A DNA stretch of 14,951 nt from Candidatus Njordarchaeum guaymasense (GTDB taxonomy: Archaea > Asgardarchaeota > Njordarchaeia > Njordarchaeales > Njordarchaeaceae), in assembly GCA_030587605.1 (NCBI GenBank), contig JAUQYT010000315.1, positions 1-14,951 of the forward strand. Reading direction: 5' to 3'. Shown here piece after piece: positions 13,618-14,951 of this stretch. The translations under genes and the position numbers were made by a program. The notes beneath the pieces were generated by a model. It did no database searches, was not told where the DNA came from, and saw only the letters and a list, made by a program, of their open reading frames with translations. Each line of letters opens with the position of its first letter. Within the stretch, counting starts at the first letter, position 1.

Positions 13618-13632
13618 GACAAGAAAATTGTC
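13618..13632. promoter_or_regulatory. Perfect inverted repeat at the predicted transcript start, candidate operator
   Basis: GACAA and TTGTC flank a 5-nt GAAAA centre. The element lies about 20-34 bp downstream of the TATA box, exactly where transcription should begin, and just ahead of a gene for a ribbon-helix-helix-like protein. Such proteins often bind short palindromes and repress their own operon. The operator role is inferred. Confidence 0.35.
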
Positions 13633-13673
13633 ACGTGATCGATGACACTGATTCATCCCTGGAGGGGAGCTTC

Positions 13674-13910
13674 GTGTCCGAGAACATAACTGTGAAGTTA
13701 AAACCAGAAGTCAAAGAAAAACTTGAGGAACTGGCTAGGAGCGCAGATCTAACGCCAGAGTTTCTCAGCTCAATAGTTTTAAGCATGTTCGCGGAGGAAG
13801 GTGGCACTGTCTGGACCGGGATCTGGTCCGAAGGCAAGAGAGTAGTAGTTGACATGCCGACAAAGAGCCACTTCGCTATTCTGAAAATAAAGGCGGAGGA
13901 AATAACCTAG
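13674..13910 (+). CDS. Small ribbon-helix-helix-like protein, candidate transcriptional regulator
   Basis: The 78-residue protein has an N-terminal half resembling a ribbon-helix-helix fold: a short strand (ENITVKLKP), helix 1 (EVKEKLEELARSA), a turn (DLTP) and helix 2 (EFLSSIVLSMFAEEG). This is the CopG/Arc pattern for dimeric DNA binding. The C-terminal 38 residues (containing VWTGIWSEGKRVVVDMP) are unassigned and could be an effector or dimerisation segment. GTG 13674 was chosen because GGAGGGG lies 6 nt upstream (13661-13667); an upstream GTG at 13635 would add 13 residues. Its stop codon overlaps the ribosome binding site of the next gene. It could control itself and the divergent thiolase operon. 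The fold assignment is from pattern alone. Confidence 0.6.
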   Translation: MSENITVKLKPEVKEKLEELARSADLTPEFLSSIVLSMFAEEGGTVWTGIWSEGKRVVVDMPTKSHFAILKIKAEEIT

Positions 13911-13922
13911 GAGGAAACAATC

Positions 13923-14183
13923 TTGGCTGAGTGGTTAGGAAAACCGGAACCAAAGGAAGAGGACATCCCAAAGTACCTGAGAGACATGGGTCCCTATGCC
14001 AAGTTCATAATTCAATACTTCCTGGAAACCATGTACCCAATGTTGCAGATCAGGTTGACACCTGAACAGTTCAAGAAGTTCGAGGAAGCAGTTGTAAAGA
14101 AGTTCGGGAAGTACTCTCCCTTCAACGCTAAAGCAGCTGCACTGGAAGCGGTCGAGAACTGGGCTAAGGAGATACTTGAGTAG
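13923..14183 (+). CDS. Small helical protein of unknown function
   Basis: The 86-residue protein starts at TTG 13923 after TAGGAGG (13908-13914), which includes the stop codon of the upstream gene. It appears wholly alpha-helical and rich in Lys/Glu, with an aromatic middle stretch (YAKFIIQYFLETMYPMLQI) followed by LTPEQFKKFEEAVVKKFGKY. There is no signal peptide; the middle stretch is too polar at its borders to be a clear membrane helix. No family is recognised. Tight coupling to the ribbon-helix-helix-like and SCP2-like genes suggests that it works with them. Confidence 0.7.
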   Translation: MAEWLGKPEPKEEDIPKYLRDMGPYAKFIIQYFLETMYPMLQIRLTPEQFKKFEEAVVKKFGKYSPFNAKAAALEAVENWAKEILE

Positions 14184-14197
14184 GAGGAAACGGGAGA

Positions 14198-14575
14198 ATG
14201 GTCACCTCAAGAGAAGTAGCGGAAAAAATGCAGGAACTCGTCGAGAAGATCAATAAGAGTGAAGCAGCGAAAGGCGAGATCGCCAAGTGGATCAGTACGT
14301 ACGACGGTAAGATCATTCAGTGGCATCTCGGTGAATCATCAGAAGACAAGTTCTATGTTGTCTTCTCAAGGGAAGGCGCAAAATTTGGAGAAGGAGACTA
14401 CCCGAGCCCAGACATGGTTTGGATCTGTGAGCCACAGGTCTGGCTTGACTTCCAGTCCGGAGCAATCGACATGAGGAAGGCGCTGGAGGAGAACAAGGTG
14501 TTCATGTGGGGGAGCCTGCACGAGGCGATGCCGTTTATGATGATAATTATGACGGCTCTCTCCGAGGGAACGTAA
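14198..14575 (+). CDS. SCP2 sterol-carrier-like domain protein
   Basis: The 125-residue protein has an N-terminal helix, then strands KIIQWHLGES, DKFYVVFSREGAKFGEGDYP and MVWICEPQVWLDFQSG. The C-terminus is IDMRKALEENKVFMWGSLHE plus a hydrophobic helix (AMPFMMIIMTAL). The order 'strand-D-x-x-SG-x(3)-(M)-x-KA-x(4)-K-x(3)-G' is that of SCP2 domains, which hold fatty acyl or other lipid-like ligands in a tunnel. ATG 14198 has TAGGAGG 14 nt upstream. Presence near an acyl-CoA island suggests binding of a hydrophobic CoA ester or lipid; the ligand is unknown. There is no catalytic motif. Confidence 0.7.
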   Translation: MVTSREVAEKMQELVEKINKSEAAKGEIAKWISTYDGKIIQWHLGESSEDKFYVVFSREGAKFGEGDYPSPDMVWICEPQVWLDFQSGAIDMRKALEENKVFMWGSLHEAMPFMMIIMTALSEGT

Positions 14576-14588
14576 CACCTGCAAATGG

Positions 14589-14789
14589 ATGGTGAGACAA
14601 GTGCCCTGCAAATATCTGAAGAAGCAATCGTGCATGCTGCTCAACCGTAAGTGTGTTTTCCCTCAGAACCTCGCTGGATTGTGTCCCGAGAGCCGCACAA
14701 AGCAACTCGATGAAATTATTGAGCAACTCAGTGACAAGGAGTGCTTTGACCTACTGCTTCAGCAAATAGCTCCCTATAGCTTTCCGTGA
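14589..14789 (+). CDS. Small Cys-rich protein, possible metal-binding
   Basis: The 66-residue protein carries four Cys in its first 32 residues (CKYLKKQSC, KC, then LC; spacing C-x7-C-x6-C-x9-C) followed by a helical tail with one more Cys (LSDKECFDLLLQQI). The Cys set could bind zinc or an Fe-S cluster. No family is recognised. It begins 13 nt after the SCP2-like gene but its ribosome binding site is weak, so the start is uncertain (GTG 14592 also possible). It ends 24 nt before the nitroreductase, and probably belongs to the same operon. Confidence 0.55.
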   Translation: MVRQVPCKYLKKQSCMLLNRKCVFPQNLAGLCPESRTKQLDEIIEQLSDKECFDLLLQQIAPYSFP

Positions 14790-14813
14790 AATGTAGTGAA
14801 GGAGGGGACTTTA

Positions 14814-14951
14814 ATGGAACTTTTCAAAGCCATTTATTCCAGAAGGTCTGTGAGAGCCTACCAAAAGAAGAACATATCTCCGCCGATCGTAGAAAAGATA
14901 CTTGACTCTGCGCGATGGGCTCCCTCGGGAGAGAATGTTCAGCACTGGAGA
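14814..14951 (+). CDS. Nitroreductase-family FMN oxidoreductase (N-terminal 46 residues; runs off the window)
   Basis: ATG 14814 follows a strong GGAGGGG ribosome binding site (14801-14807). The visible part has the family N-terminus: IYSRRSVRAYQ, with the Arg/Ser residues that bind the FMN phosphate, then ILDSARWAPSGENVQHWR, matching the APSGxNxQPWR flavin-binding motif with His for Pro. Members reduce nitro compounds, flavins or enoyl/quinone-like substrates with NAD(P)H. Its place at the end of the SCP2-containing operon suggests a redox step on the same metabolite, but this cannot be shown. Confidence 0.88.
   Translation, partial: MELFKAIYSRRSVRAYQKKNISPPIVEKILDSARWAPSGENVQHWR

Noticed and set aside
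13635..13673. GTG 13635 as start of the ribbon-helix-helix-like gene
   Set aside because: It lies at most about 15 nt from the predicted transcript start without a ribosome binding site, whereas GTG 13674 has GGAGGGG at ideal spacing.

Overview
The window looks like a chromosomal segment from an archaeon. It encodes a group II (thermosome-type) chaperonin. Its promoters are TTTATAT-like TATA boxes about 25 nt ahead of plausible transcript starts. Genes have strong GGAGG-type ribosome binding sites and frequent TTG/GTG start codons, and one product is an SCP-x-like thiolase paired with a DUF35 zinc-ribbon/OB partner. The very large secreted protein made of 'KTQYYL...GWSGD' repeats, together with the CoA-ester gene set, resembles what is found in TACK lineages such as Bathyarchaeia. 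That placement is inference; no rRNA or tRNA gene is present to confirm it.

Layout. (1) 1-2786, minus strand: a secreted repeat protein cut by the left edge, with 928 codons visible. (2) 2787-3546: a gene-poor stretch with a promoter, a leader hairpin, a frameshifted remnant of a QueG-like Fe-S protein and a Cys-rich orphan reading frame. (3) 3547-4200, minus: a Cys-rich 4Fe-4S protein. (4) 4334-6016, plus: a divergent thermosome subunit in which both aspartates normally needed for ATP hydrolysis are replaced. (5) 6102-13506: a CoA-ester metabolism island. It holds an acyl-CoA synthetase (minus), two small MaoC-fold proteins (plus), a glutaconate-type CoA-transferase pair (plus), and an SDR, an SCP-x-like thiolase and a DUF35 protein (minus operon). 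(6) 13674-14951, plus: a ribbon-helix-helix-like small protein, a helical protein of unknown function, an SCP2-like protein, a small Cys-rich protein and the start of a nitroreductase.

The island contains enzymes for every step of a beta-oxidation-like cycle except an acyl-CoA dehydrogenase: activation (synthetase), CoA exchange (transferase), hydration (MaoC pair), hydroxyacyl oxidation (SDR) and thiolysis (thiolase plus DUF35). No HMG-CoA synthase is next to the thiolase, so a catabolic or exchange role is more likely than mevalonate synthesis. The parts list resembles actinobacterial steroid/ring-acid CoA catabolism clusters, but the substrate cannot be read from the sequence. The most notable single observation is the chaperonin-like protein with an apparently disabled ATPase site.
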